DNA from: Pectobacterium cacticida
GTDB taxonomy: Bacteria; Pseudomonadota; Gammaproteobacteria; Enterobacterales; Enterobacteriaceae
Direction of reading: 5' to 3'
Assembly: GCF_036885195.1 (NCBI RefSeq)
Contig: NZ_CP133656.1
Location: 682,001-746,000, forward strand
Length of the DNA stretch: 64,000 nucleotides
Shown: in pieces, positions 52,703 through 61,986 of the stretch
Layout: each line of letters opens with the position of its first letter
Numbering within the stretch: position 1 is the stretch's first letter
The notes under the pieces: model-generated
The model's database searches: none
Told to the model about the DNA's origin: nothing
Seen by the model: the letters and a program-made list of their open reading frames with translations, nothing else
Translations under genes and position numbers: made by a program

Positions 52703-55138
52703 TCAGGCACGTTTGATTTCAACGAGGTTAGTGTGTTGCGGGTTCCCTTTCGCCAGAGGCGACGGTAGGTGGCTAGTTAAGGTGTTAATACACCCGCCAA
52801 CATCGATACCATTGCTATCCAGCCGGGTCCACGCTCCCTGTGGCATTGCCACCACGCCTGGGAGGATGCGATGCGTCACCTTACAAGGGATTGCCACCAC
52901 ACCGCGATCGTTGAATACATGTACCAGATCGCCGGATTTTAGCTGACGTGCGTTGGCATCTATGGGATTTATCCATACTTCATCTGGCACAGCTTCATGC
53001 AGTGTCAGCAGGTTGGCATAAGTTGAATGGGTATGGCCTTTGGTATGAAAGCCGCTCAACTGCAACGGATACTTCTTGGTCAATGTTTTGTTTAGGTGCG
53101 ACTCTTTCACTTCACAGAACTCTGGCACCGCTGGGATGCGATCGCCTTCAGGCAGCGTCCACTCTTTTGCAAGATCGGCCAGTGCCTGCGAATAAATCTC
53201 GATCTTACCGGAAGGCGTCTTCAGCGGATGTTTCTCAACATCGGCACGAAAATCGGCAAATGCAAGGCTTTCTTCCTCTGTGGCAATACGTTGGTCGACC
53301 ACGCCCATATCTTTCGCCACTGACCACTCTGGCAGGTAGGGGCGCTTATTACGGATCTGCTGATAGTGCAATTCCACCCATTGCGCCTGCGTGCGGCCTT
53401 CAGTGTATTGCTCGCGTAGTCCCAGATGTCCGGCGATATCGGCACAGATATCGTAGGTGCTACGCACTTCCCACATTGGGGTAATGGTTCTCTGCAACGC
53501 TATCATGTAGTTATGAGAACCTGCGGCATAGGAGCTGTCGACCAGATCTTCCGCTTCGAGATAGCTGGTTTCCGGCAGCAGGATATCGGCGTATTTCGCG
53601 CTCGGCGTCATATGGTTTTCAATGACGATAATGGTTTCACACAAGCTTTCATCCGCGAGAATTTTGCGCGTGCGATTGGTTTCGCCATGCTGGTTCAACA
53701 GGGTGTTACCGGCTTGGTTAAAGAACAGCTTGATGCCGGTTTTGAGTTTGTCTGCCCCTTTTACCCCCATCGTGGTAGACGTCATTTTTTCCGGGTTCAG
53801 AATGGCATCCGTCCAGAGATAGCATGGAATAGACGTTTTGACCGGGTTGGTTAAAATTGGTAGCTTCGGCACGCCATAAGGTGTGCCATAAGGCCAGTTG
53901 CCGTTATTGGTTCCCGGCAGGCCAAAGTGGCCAGTTAACGCGGGTAACGTCTGGATGGCGCGCACGGTTTGTTCGCCGTTAGCGTGACGCTGCGGCCCCC
54001 AGCCTTGACAAATGTAACAGGCGCGTGCCGAGGCGATCTCTCGCGCCAGTTGACGGATGCGCGCTGCCGGAATGCCGGTGATCTCTGCCGCCCATTCTGG
54101 CGTTTTGGCAATGCCATCGTCGCCCTTGCCCGTTACATAATCTTTGTAACTGGCATTCGGCGCAGCACCTTCCGGCAATGTGCTACTGTCATAGCCCACA
54201 CAGTATTTGTTCACCTGTTCTTCATCAATGAGCTGTTCGGTAATCAATGTGTGTGCGATACCCGCCACCAGTGCGGCATCGGTTGTTGGGCGAATAGGCA
54301 ACCACTCGGCGTGTTCCGTAATGACGGAATCGGTATAGCGTGGATCGATGATAATCACTCGGGCCTTTGACGTTTCCAACGCTCGGCGTAATTCTTCCAC
54401 CTGACCGCCGCCAGACATGCGTGTTTCTGACAAATTCAGACCAAACAACACCACAAGATCGGAATGGGCGATTTGCGTAAAATGGCTGCCGACATAAGTG
54501 CCGTGAGTATACGGCGTCGCTGTCGCAATTTGCGCTGTGGAATAGGTATTGTGGTAATTTAAATAACCGCCGGTGAGATTAAGAAGACGCTTCCATGCTT
54601 GTGTCCCCTGCGTATGGTAATACGCGCCTGACTGATAATTATAATAAATGGCCTCACGGCCATATTTCTCTGTCACGCGTTTTAGTTCTGCTGCTATAAA
54701 AGCCGTTGCTTCATCCCATGAAATGCGTTTGAATTTTCCTTCACCGCGTTTCCCAACGCGCTTCATCGGGTATTTGATGCGGTCAGGACTATAGACTCGC
54801 CAGCGGCTGGAACGCCCACGCAAACAGGGCCGAATTTGATGTTCGCCAAACACCGCGTCGTCTTTTGCATCTTCTGGTTCTATACGGACAATGCGGTCGT
54901 CTTTGACAATCACCTTAAGCGGGCAACGACTACCGCAGTTAACCAGGCAGGCGCTATGTCGAACCGTTTCTCCATCGTCACTTGCCGGGGATGAGGTGCT
55001 GGATATTTCAGCCTGGACTACGGGAGAAAACGGTAGAGCGATCGCATTGCTGAGCGCAATAGCGGCTCCGATTTTTACGGTCCCTGTTACCGTATCTCGG
55101 CGGGTTAATTTTGTATTAAACCATTCTTGTATAATCAT
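52703..55138 (-). CDS. dmsA: DMSO reductase catalytic subunit DmsA
   Basis: 811-residue molybdopterin enzyme that reduces dimethyl sulfoxide and related N- or S-oxides in anaerobic respiration. A twin-arginine signal (LTRRDTVTG at about 11-19, then a hydrophobic stretch to VVQA near 43) sends it through Tat. The N-terminal CLVNCGSRCPLKV is the cluster-binding segment, CLRGRSSRWRVYSPDRIKYP follows, and NTYSTAQIA supplies the serine region of the Mo site. The C-terminal domain ends SPLAKGNPQHTNLVEI. Same overall plan as E. coli DmsA (814). Heads dmsABCD and a ferredoxin gene under an FNR site. Confidence 0.95.
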   Translation of the reverse strand: MIIQEWFNTKLTRRDTVTGTVKIGAAIALSNAIALPFSPVVQAEISSTSSPASDDGETVRHSACLVNCGSRCPLKVIVKDDRIVRIEPEDAKDDAVFGEHQIRPCLRGRSSRWRVYSPDRIKYPMKRVGKRGEGKFKRISWDEATAFIAAELKRVTEKYGREAIYYNYQSGAYYHTQGTQAWKRLLNLTGGYLNYHNTYSTAQIATATPYTHGTYVGSHFTQIAHSDLVVLFGLNLSETRMSGGGQVEELRRALETSKARVIIIDPRYTDSVITEHAEWLPIRPTTDAALVAGIAHTLITEQLIDEEQVNKYCVGYDSSTLPEGAAPNASYKDYVTGKGDDGIAKTPEWAAEITGIPAARIRQLAREIASARACYICQGWGPQRHANGEQTVRAIQTLPALTGHFGLPGTNNGNWPYGTPYGVPKLPILTNPVKTSIPCYLWTDAILNPEKMTSTTMGVKGADKLKTGIKLFFNQAGNTLLNQHGETNRTRKILADESLCETIIVIENHMTPSAKYADILLPETSYLEAEDLVDSSYAAGSHNYMIALQRTITPMWEVRSTYDICADIAGHLGLREQYTEGRTQAQWVELHYQQIRNKRPYLPEWSVAKDMGVVDQRIATEEESLAFADFRADVEKHPLKTPSGKIEIYSQALADLAKEWTLPEGDRIPAVPEFCEVKESHLNKTLTKKYPLQLSGFHTKGHTHSTYANLLTLHEAVPDEVWINPIDANARQLKSGDLVHVFNDRGVVAIPCKVTHRILPGVVAMPQGAWTRLDSNGIDVGGCINTLTSHLPSPLAKGNPQHTNLVEIKRA

Positions 55139-55190
55139 TTTAATTACTCACATTGAATTCAATATTATTATTAATATGTAAATCTTATTA

Positions 55191-55196
55191 ATCATA
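55191..55196 (-). promoter_or_regulatory. -10 element of the dms promoter
   Basis: On the minus strand these bases read TATGAT. A start at about 55184 would put the FNR site at exactly -41.5 and leave a 46-base leader to dmsA. Confidence 0.65.
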
Positions 55197-55218
55197 AAGG
55201 AGTGGTTATTTTCATCGG

Positions 55219-55232
55219 TTGATAATGATCAA
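55219..55232. promoter_or_regulatory. FNR binding site of the dms operon
   Basis: TTGATAATGATCAA is a perfect TTGAT-N4-ATCAA palindrome, 81-94 bases before the dmsA start. It predicts activation under anaerobiosis, as known for E. coli dmsABC. Confidence 0.9.
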
Positions 55233-55528
55233 ACGATGGGATTGATTGAATAAGTTGAACCGCTCATGGTGAGCAGAATCGGTCATGAGTGCTTGATAAC
55301 ATATGACAGGTGTGGCAAGGCATGACTGAGTCGTCCTCAATGGGTAAGCCGATAATATCGAAGGGTGTTAATCAGGTGTTCTGTTTTTCAGGGACAGCGA
55401 TGGCTGGAATAAAGAATTCGGAAGGTGACAGGGTTCACGAGATGGTGATGTGCGGGAGCTATCGTGTATTTCCGAGCCTCTATTTTTAACGCCACCCGCA
55501 GCGGATTACGGGTGGCATTATCAATATT
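55233..55528. other. Region between the dms FNR site and fucO
   Basis: About 300 bases with no gene. A hairpin GCCACCCG / CGGGTGGC (55491-55516) lies just after the fucO stop codon. It lacks a U-run on either strand, so termination of fucO by it alone is doubtful. Confidence 0.5.
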
Positions 55529-56680
55529 TTAATAAATAGATTGATACAGCGCTTTTATTTCTTCGATATTGGTTTCGCGTGGGTTGCCGCCAGTGCAAAC
55601 ATCATCAAAAGCGGCTTGCGCCAATGCGGGAATATCTTCTTCTTTCATCCCGACGTCGCGCAGTCTCGGAGGAATAGCAACGTCGTGAGAAAGTTGTCTA
55701 ACGGCATGGATTGCCGCCTCGCGCGCCTGTGCAATCGGCATCTCCACCGCACCGTTAACCCCCATGGCGACGGCAATGTCACGGAATTTTTCCCCCGTAT
55801 AATCCGCATTATAGGCCATGATGTGCGGCAGTAGAATGGCATTGGCGACGCCGTGCGGTGTGTTGTAAAACGCGCCGAGCGGGTGCGCCATACCATGCAC
55901 CAACCCAAGCCCGACATTCGAAAACCCCATACCGGCGATGTACTGCCCGAGCGCCATATCTTCCACGCCTTGCGGCTTTCCGGCCACGGAATCCCGCAAT
56001 GAACGGCTGATAATTTCAATGGCCTTCAGGTGCAGCGTATCGGTTAATTCCCAGGCCGCCTTGGTCGTAAAGCCCTCAATAGCGTGTGTTAGCGCATCAA
56101 TCCCCGTGGCCGCTTTCAACGATGCTGGCATGCTCGCCATCATATCGGGATCGACGATGGCGACAAGCGGAATGTCATGCGGATCGACGCACACGAACTT
56201 GCGGCGTTTTTCTTCATCGGTAATGACGTAATTAATGGTGACTTCAGCGGCAGTGCCCGCGGTGGTAGGGATAGCGATAATGGGTACGGAGGGACGGCGA
56301 GTGGCGGCGACGCCTTCTAGGCTGCGGACATCGGCAAATTCGGGATTATTAATGATTATTCCGATCGCCTTACAGGTATCCTGCGGTGAACCGCCACCAA
56401 TGGCGATGAGATAATCGGCCTGCGCTGCCTTGAAACGTTCTACGCCTTTTTTCACCACGCTAATGGTGGGATTGGGAATGACTTCATCGTAGATCTCGTA
56501 GGAAAGCCCGGCCAAGTCAAGCTTGTCGGTCACTTTCGTAGCGACACCAAATTTAACCAAATCTTTGTCTGTCACCAGCAGAGCTTTCTTAAACCCTCGC
56601 CGTTTTACTTCATCGACAATTTGAGCGATAGCGCCTGTGCCAAAATAGGATGTTTCGTTAAGAATCATTCTGTTAGCCAT
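55529..56680 (-). CDS. fucO: Lactaldehyde reductase (iron-dependent alcohol dehydrogenase) FucO
   Basis: 383 residues, very close to E. coli FucO. Group III Fe-dependent dehydrogenase that reduces lactaldehyde to 1,2-propanediol during anaerobic fucose or rhamnose breakdown. NAD motif GGGSPQDTCKAIG and the iron ligands D and H in TGIDALTHAIEG, plus two histidines in HGMAHPLGAFYNTPHG. No fucose or rhamnose genes are adjacent in the window, so its feeder pathway is encoded elsewhere. Same strand as dmsA but about 390 bases upstream of it, thus probably a separate unit. Confidence 0.92.
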   Translation of the reverse strand: MANRMILNETSYFGTGAIAQIVDEVKRRGFKKALLVTDKDLVKFGVATKVTDKLDLAGLSYEIYDEVIPNPTISVVKKGVERFKAAQADYLIAIGGGSPQDTCKAIGIIINNPEFADVRSLEGVAATRRPSVPIIAIPTTAGTAAEVTINYVITDEEKRRKFVCVDPHDIPLVAIVDPDMMASMPASLKAATGIDALTHAIEGFTTKAAWELTDTLHLKAIEIISRSLRDSVAGKPQGVEDMALGQYIAGMGFSNVGLGLVHGMAHPLGAFYNTPHGVANAILLPHIMAYNADYTGEKFRDIAVAMGVNGAVEMPIAQAREAAIHAVRQLSHDVAIPPRLRDVGMKEEDIPALAQAAFDDVCTGGNPRETNIEEIKALYQSIY

Positions 56681-57242
56681 TATATGCCCCCAGTTAACGG
56701 TAATTTTGATAAATCGAAAGATAGATATTGCGTAATTCCCTGCTGTTAGGGTGACGAAAATAAGCGCTTAACGCCTTCCCTCGGTTGCCATATCACCCTA
56801 TATGCTGGCATTGAGGTAAAGACTTCTGAGAATTAGCTCACAGAATTGCCATGATGAACAACGAGGGGAATATGAGGAAAAGGGAGTAGCGCAATACGGT
56901 TTGATTGAAAAAATCTAATTTAAGCTCGTTTTTATCATTAGATTATCTAATCCGAAAGGTGATTTTTTTCGTGTGTTATTATCTGATTTCTTCATATTTA
57001 ATAGCATTAATATGTGTTTTTTGTTCTTTTAAATTAATTTATATCTACATTGTTTTGGTTATTTAGTTTTTATTGCTGATTTGTTTTTTGTGGGAGGTTA
57101 TGGTTTTAAGGCTTTATATATACTTTATCTTATGTCTGAAGCTGTGGTTTAACCCAGGCTTCGGTGGTAAGTTCAGTCAAAAGATATCGTTTGCGTAGTG
57201 CGTTTTGTTCGCATAACGCCGTACGCATGAGAGGGATGGAAA
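56681..57242. other. AT-rich control region upstream of gcvTHP
   Basis: 562 bases between divergent fucO and gcvT, very AT-rich (especially 56900-57120), with no reading frame of note. It contains a cluster of CTAAT motifs near 56915-56951, far upstream of gcvT. This matches the long gcv control region of E. coli, which binds GcvA, Lrp and PurR. No glycine riboswitch fold was recognised. Confidence 0.6.
56915..56951. promoter_or_regulatory. Candidate GcvA sites (CTAAT cluster)
   Basis: CTAAT at 56915-56919, ATTAG (CTAAT on the other strand) at 56937-56941 and CTAAT at 56947-56951. GcvA of E. coli recognises CTAAT and has distal sites some 200-270 bases upstream of the gcv start; these lie 290-330 bases before the gcvT start codon. 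Confidence 0.5.
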
Positions 57243-58352
57243 ATGGCAAAGCAGACCCCGCTGTATCAACAGCATCTGGTTGATGGCGCTAAAATGGTGG
57301 ATTTTCACGGCTGGATGATGCCACTGCATTACGGTTCTCAACTGGATGAACACCACGCCGTGCGTCGAGAGGCCGGTATTTTTGACGTGTCCCACATGAC
57401 AATCGTTGATTTGCACGGTGTGAGAACCCGTGAGTTTTTACGCTATCTGCTGGCAAATGATGTCGCCAAACTCACGCAGACGGGTAAAGCGCTTTATACC
57501 GGTATGCTGAATGCTTCCGGTGGCGTCATCGACGATCTGATCGTTTATTTTCTGACGGAAGACTATTTCCGGTTGGTCGTGAATTCCGCGACCCGCGAAA
57601 AAGATCTCGCCTGGATTAAGCAGCACGCGGCGCCGTTCAGCGTTGAAATTCGCGAACGTCAGGATCTGTCGCTGGTTGCCGTACAAGGCCCGTTAGCGCA
57701 GGAAAAAGTACGAAACCTCCTGAAGGAAATGGGCCTGAGTGAGGCGGATGTCGCGACACTGGCTAGTATGAAACCCTTTTTCGGCACCCAGATGGGCGAT
57801 TTCTTCGTCGCGACGACAGGGTATACGGGCGAGGCGGGATATGAGATCGCATTGCCGAATGACCAGGTAATTAATTTTTGGCAACAGTTACTCGCAGCGG
57901 GTGTGAAACCCTGTGGGCTGGGCGCTCGTGATACGTTGCGGTTGGAAGCCGGAATGAACCTGTACGGACAAGAAATGGATGAAAGCATTTCGCCACTAGC
58001 GGCTAACATGGGGTGGACGATCGCCTGGCTACCGGAAGATCGCCAGTTTATCGGGCGTGAGGCCTTAACGCATCAGCGTGAAAAGGGCACCGAGCAATTG
58101 GTTGGTTTAGTACTGACGGAAAAAGGCGTATTGCGTAATGGGTTACCGGTGCGCTTTACCGACCGGGATGGCGTGATGCGTGAAGGCGTCATTACCAGCG
58201 GATCGTTCTCGCCGACGCTCGGCGTGAGTATCGCGCTGGCGCGTGTGCCGGTGGGAATTGGCGAACAGGCCATCGTACAGATCCGTCATCGGGAGCTACC
58301 TGTGCGTGTGACCAAACCCGGCTTTGTGCGTGCCGGAAAAGCCATCATTTAA
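57243..58352 (+). CDS. gcvT: Glycine cleavage system T protein (aminomethyltransferase)
   Basis: Transfers the methylene group from aminomethyl-lipoyl-H protein to tetrahydrofolate, releasing ammonia. 369 residues (E. coli 364). Folate-binding folds recognisable by FDVSHM, GYTGEAGYEI, GLGARDTLRLEAGMNLYGQEMD and GVITSGSFSPTLG. GAGAGGGATGGAAA precedes the ATG. First gene of gcvTHP. Confidence 0.96.
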   Translation: MAKQTPLYQQHLVDGAKMVDFHGWMMPLHYGSQLDEHHAVRREAGIFDVSHMTIVDLHGVRTREFLRYLLANDVAKLTQTGKALYTGMLNASGGVIDDLIVYFLTEDYFRLVVNSATREKDLAWIKQHAAPFSVEIRERQDLSLVAVQGPLAQEKVRNLLKEMGLSEADVATLASMKPFFGTQMGDFFVATTGYTGEAGYEIALPNDQVINFWQQLLAAGVKPCGLGARDTLRLEAGMNLYGQEMDESISPLAANMGWTIAWLPEDRQFIGREALTHQREKGTEQLVGLVLTEKGVLRNGLPVRFTDRDGVMREGVITSGSFSPTLGVSIALARVPVGIGEQAIVQIRHRELPVRVTKPGFVRAGKAII

Positions 58353-58433
58353 TAACGGCGATCATGGAATAACCGCTATCGTTTAATCGCAGTAGCGCTA
58401 AAGGGTTCACTATTTTAGGTAAGAGAGGATGCA

Positions 58434-58826
58434 ATGAGTCATGTACCAGAGGAATTAAAATATACCACGTCACATGAATGGGTTTTGCACGAAGGCGAGG
58501 GGATTTATAGCGTGGGCATTACCGAACATGCCCAGGAACTTCTGGGGGACATGGTATTTATCGATTTACCGGAAGTGGGGACGGTCGTCGCAGCAGGCGA
58601 TGACTGCGCGGTAGCGGAATCGGTAAAGGCGGCCTCAGATATTTATGCGCCCATCGGCGGTGAAATTGTGGAAGTCAATGACGAACTGGATAACGCGCCT
58701 GAACTGGTGAATAGCGCGCCTTATACCGACGGCTGGTTGTTTCGCATCAAAATTGCTGATGAGTCCGATTTAGATGAACTACTTGATGCCGAAGGCTATC
58801 AGGCATCGTTAGAAGAAGACGAGTAG
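58434..58826 (+). CDS. gcvH: Glycine cleavage system H protein
   Basis: Lipoyl carrier that shuttles the aminomethyl group between P, T and L proteins. 130 residues (E. coli 129), with the lipoylated lysine at residue 65 in AESVKAASD. AAGAGAGGATGCA precedes the ATG. Separated from gcvP by a strong hairpin. Confidence 0.97.
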   Translation: MSHVPEELKYTTSHEWVLHEGEGIYSVGITEHAQELLGDMVFIDLPEVGTVVAAGDDCAVAESVKAASDIYAPIGGEIVEVNDELDNAPELVNSAPYTDGWLFRIKIADESDLDELLDAEGYQASLEEDE

Positions 58827-58832
58827 TGATCG

Positions 58833-58868
58833 CGCCCCCGGTTTTGTTGAACCGGGGGCGTTTTGTTT
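58833..58868 (+). terminator. Strong hairpin between gcvH and gcvP
   Basis: Perfect 11-bp stem CGCCCCCGGTT / AACCGGGGGCG around TTGTTG, followed by TTTTGTTT. By sequence this is a full intrinsic terminator inside the operon; either it is partial or it protects the gcvTH message. Confidence 0.88.
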
Positions 58869-58943
58869 GTGCGCCCGCGTCGTCTTTCAGCGCGGCAGCG
58901 ATCTCGATTGAAGCAGGCACGATTGAAGCAGGAAATTACGGTA

Positions 58944-61814
58944 ATGACCCAGACACTCAGTCAACTCGAACATGACGGCGCGTTTATCGAGCGCCATATC
59001 GGTCCTTCCGCCAGCCAGCAGCAGCACATGCTATCGGTTGTCGGCGCGACGTCGCTGGATGCGCTAATCCGCCAGATTGTCCCGGCGGACATCCAATTGC
59101 CCTGCCCGCCAGCAGTGGGGGAAGCGGTGGCCGAGCACCAGGCGTTGGCTGAGTTGAAGGCGATTGCAGGGCGCAATCAACGCTATAAAAGCTATATCGG
59201 TATGGGATATAGCGCGGTACTGATGCCGCCAGTGATTTTACGTAACATGCTGGAAAACCCAGGTTGGTATACCGCCTATACGCCGTATCAGCCGGAAGTC
59301 TCTCAGGGGCGGCTTGAGGCATTATTGAATTTTCAACAGGTCACACAGGATTTAACCGGGCTGGATTTGGCTTCCGCTTCGCTATTGGATGAAGCGACCG
59401 CAGCGGCGGAAGCGATGGCGATGGCGAAGCGCATCAGCAAGCTCAAGCAAGCCGACCGTTTCTTCATCGCCGCCGACGTGCATCCGCAAACGTTGGATGT
59501 GGTGCGAACTCGAGCGAAAACCTTCGGTTTCGAGATTGTGGTCGGCAAAGCGGAAGAGGCGCTGAAAGACGACGCGGTGTTTGGTGTACTACTGCAACAG
59601 ATTGGGACGACCGGCGAGTTGCACGATTATAGCGATTTAATCGCGGCACTTAAGGCGCGCAAGGTCATCAGTTGTGTGGCGTCAGATATTATGGCGCTGG
59701 TGCTGCTGACCGCGCCGGGTAAGCAGGGGGCGGATATTGTCTTTGGTTCCGCACAGCGTTTCGGCGTCCCTATGGGTTACGGCGGCCCGCATGCCGCGTT
59801 CTTCGCCTGCCGTGACGAGCATAAACGCGCGATGCCGGGACGCATCATTGGCGTATCGCGCGATGCGGCGGGCAACACGGCATTGCGCATGGCGATGCAG
59901 ACGCGTGAACAGCATATTCGCCGCGAAAAGGCGAACTCGAATATTTGTACTTCTCAGGTGCTATTGGCCAATATCGCAGGGATGTATGCGGTATTCCACG
60001 GGCCGGAAGGGCTAAAACGCATTGCGTCGCGCATCCACCGTTTGACCGATATTCTGGCGGCGGGGCTCACACAGGGCGGTCTGCTGCTACGCCATCGTAG
60101 CTGGTTCGACACGTTGACGATTGAAGTAGCGGACAAAGACGCGGTGCTCAGTCGGGCATTAAGCTTTGGTATCAACTTGCGCAGCGATTTGGCAGGTGCC
60201 GTGGGCATCACGTTGGATGAAGCGACCACGCGTGAAGACGTATTGACGCTGTTTGCAGTGCTGCTAGGTGACGATCACGGTTTGGATATTGAGGCGCTGG
60301 ATGCAGCGGTTAACCAGCAAGCGGCAACTATCCCTGCCGGATTGGTGCGCCAGGACGCGATTCTGACGCATCCGGTTTTCAACCGTTATCATAGTGAAAC
60401 GGAGATGATGCGCTATCTGCATCGTCTCGCGCGTAAGGATCTGGCGCTGGATCAGGCGATGATTCCGCTGGGTTCCTGCACCATGAAGCTTAACGCCGCG
60501 GCGGAAATGCTGCCGATTACCTGGCCGGAATTTGCTGAACTGCATCCGTTCTGCCCGCCTGAACAGGCGCTGGGTTATCGTCAGATGATCGAGCAACTAT
60601 CCGGCTGGTTGGTACAACTAACGGGCTATGACGCAGTGTGCATGCAGCCCAATTCGGGCGCGCAGGGGGAATATGCCGGGATGCTGGCGATCCGCCGCTA
60701 TCATGAAAGCCGCAATGAAGCCGACCGCAATATCTGCCTGATCCCCAGCTCTGCCCATGGCACTAATCCGGCGTCGGCGCAGATGGCGGGTATGCGCGTG
60801 GTGGTGGTGTCCTGTGACAAACAGGGCAATATCGACCTGCACGATCTACGGGAGAAAGCGCAGGCGGCGGGCGAACACCTTTCTTGTATCATGGTGACGT
60901 ATCCGTCTACCCACGGCGTCTACGAAGAGACAATCCGGGAAGTGTGTCAGATCGTGCATCAATACGGCGGTCAGGTGTATCTCGATGGTGCGAATATGAA
61001 CGCCCAGGTTGGCATTACGTCACCGGGTTACATCGGCGCAGACGTATCGCACCTGAACCTGCATAAAACCTTCTGTATCCCGCATGGTGGCGGTGGGCCG
61101 GGCATGGGGCCGATTGGCGTCAAAGCGCATCTGGCGCCGTTTGTGCCAGGTCATCAGGTGGTCAAAATCGCAGGTGTGCTGACGGAACAAGGCGCTGTCT
61201 CCGCAGCACCATTTGGTAGTGCGTCCATCTTGCCGATTAGCTGGATGTACATTCGGATGATGGGCGCGGAAGGGCTGAAAAAGGCCAGCCAGATGGCGAT
61301 CCTGAACGCTAACTATATTGCAACACGCTTGCAGCAGGCGTATCCGGTGCTGTACACCGGCCGTGACGGGCGTGTCGCACACGAGTGTATTCTGGATATT
61401 CGTCCGCTCAAGGAAAGCACGGGAATTAGCGAAATGGATATTGCCAAACGTCTAATTGACTACGGTTTTCATGCCCCGACGATGTCGTTTCCGGTCGCGG
61501 GTACGCTGATGGTGGAACCAACGGAATCAGAAAGTCAGGTTGAGATCGATCGCTTTATCGCTGCGATGCTGGCGATCCGCGCTGAGATCGATCGCGTCGC
61601 TCAGGGGGAATGGCCGCTGGACGACAACCCATTGGTTAACGCACCGCATACGCAGGCGGAACTGGTCGCGGACTGGACGCACCCGTACAGCCGCGAACTG
61701 GCGGTATTCCCGGCAGGGAGCGAACACAAATACTGGCCGAGCGTGAAGCGCCTGGATGATGTGTACGGCGATCGTAACCTGTTCTGTTCATGTGTGCCAA
61801 TAAGCGACTATTAA
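58944..61814 (+). CDS. gcvP: Glycine dehydrogenase (decarboxylating), P protein
   Basis: Pyridoxal-phosphate enzyme that decarboxylates glycine and loads the aminomethyl group on GcvH. 956 residues (E. coli 957) from ATG 58944 (MTQTLSQLEHDGAF), preceded by AGGAAATTACGGTA. The frame runs 27 codons further upstream but these cover the terminator tail and a duplicated GATTGAAGCAGG. PLP lysine in NLHKTFCIPHGGGG. N- and C-terminal halves are the two homologous domains of the long, fused P protein. Confidence 0.97.
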   Translation: MTQTLSQLEHDGAFIERHIGPSASQQQHMLSVVGATSLDALIRQIVPADIQLPCPPAVGEAVAEHQALAELKAIAGRNQRYKSYIGMGYSAVLMPPVILRNMLENPGWYTAYTPYQPEVSQGRLEALLNFQQVTQDLTGLDLASASLLDEATAAAEAMAMAKRISKLKQADRFFIAADVHPQTLDVVRTRAKTFGFEIVVGKAEEALKDDAVFGVLLQQIGTTGELHDYSDLIAALKARKVISCVASDIMALVLLTAPGKQGADIVFGSAQRFGVPMGYGGPHAAFFACRDEHKRAMPGRIIGVSRDAAGNTALRMAMQTREQHIRREKANSNICTSQVLLANIAGMYAVFHGPEGLKRIASRIHRLTDILAAGLTQGGLLLRHRSWFDTLTIEVADKDAVLSRALSFGINLRSDLAGAVGITLDEATTREDVLTLFAVLLGDDHGLDIEALDAAVNQQAATIPAGLVRQDAILTHPVFNRYHSETEMMRYLHRLARKDLALDQAMIPLGSCTMKLNAAAEMLPITWPEFAELHPFCPPEQALGYRQMIEQLSGWLVQLTGYDAVCMQPNSGAQGEYAGMLAIRRYHESRNEADRNICLIPSSAHGTNPASAQMAGMRVVVVSCDKQGNIDLHDLREKAQAAGEHLSCIMVTYPSTHGVYEETIREVCQIVHQYGGQVYLDGANMNAQVGITSPGYIGADVSHLNLHKTFCIPHGGGGPGMGPIGVKAHLAPFVPGHQVVKIAGVLTEQGAVSAAPFGSASILPISWMYIRMMGAEGLKKASQMAILNANYIATRLQQAYPVLYTGRDGRVAHECILDIRPLKESTGISEMDIAKRLIDYGFHAPTMSFPVAGTLMVEPTESESQVEIDRFIAAMLAIRAEIDRVAQGEWPLDDNPLVNAPHTQAELVADWTHPYSRELAVFPAGSEHKYWPSVKRLDDVYGDRNLFCSCVPISDY

Positions 61815-61834
61815 TCGCGTAGTTGAATAACCTG

Positions 61835-61863
61835 GCCTCGCCGGTGTTTGTAGCCTGCGAGGC
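61835..61863 (+). terminator. Hairpin after gcvP
   Basis: GCCTCGC / GCGAGGC with a 15-base loop, followed by TATATC. Plausible end of the gcv transcript, but the U-run is weak. Confidence 0.4.
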
Positions 61864-61986
61864 TATATCTAGTTAGCCAGAAAACTATTTACCTCCGAAA
61901 TCAAAATGTCATTAAACTGACGCCCCCGTGACATGCTAGTGCTTTAGGGTATCGCCCTCTGTTTCACTCTGAGCGATCCTTGAGTT

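Noticed and set aside
56700..57242. Glycine riboswitch upstream of gcvT
   Set aside because: The region is AT-rich without the conserved tandem aptamer core; enterobacterial gcv is controlled by GcvA, Lrp and PurR.
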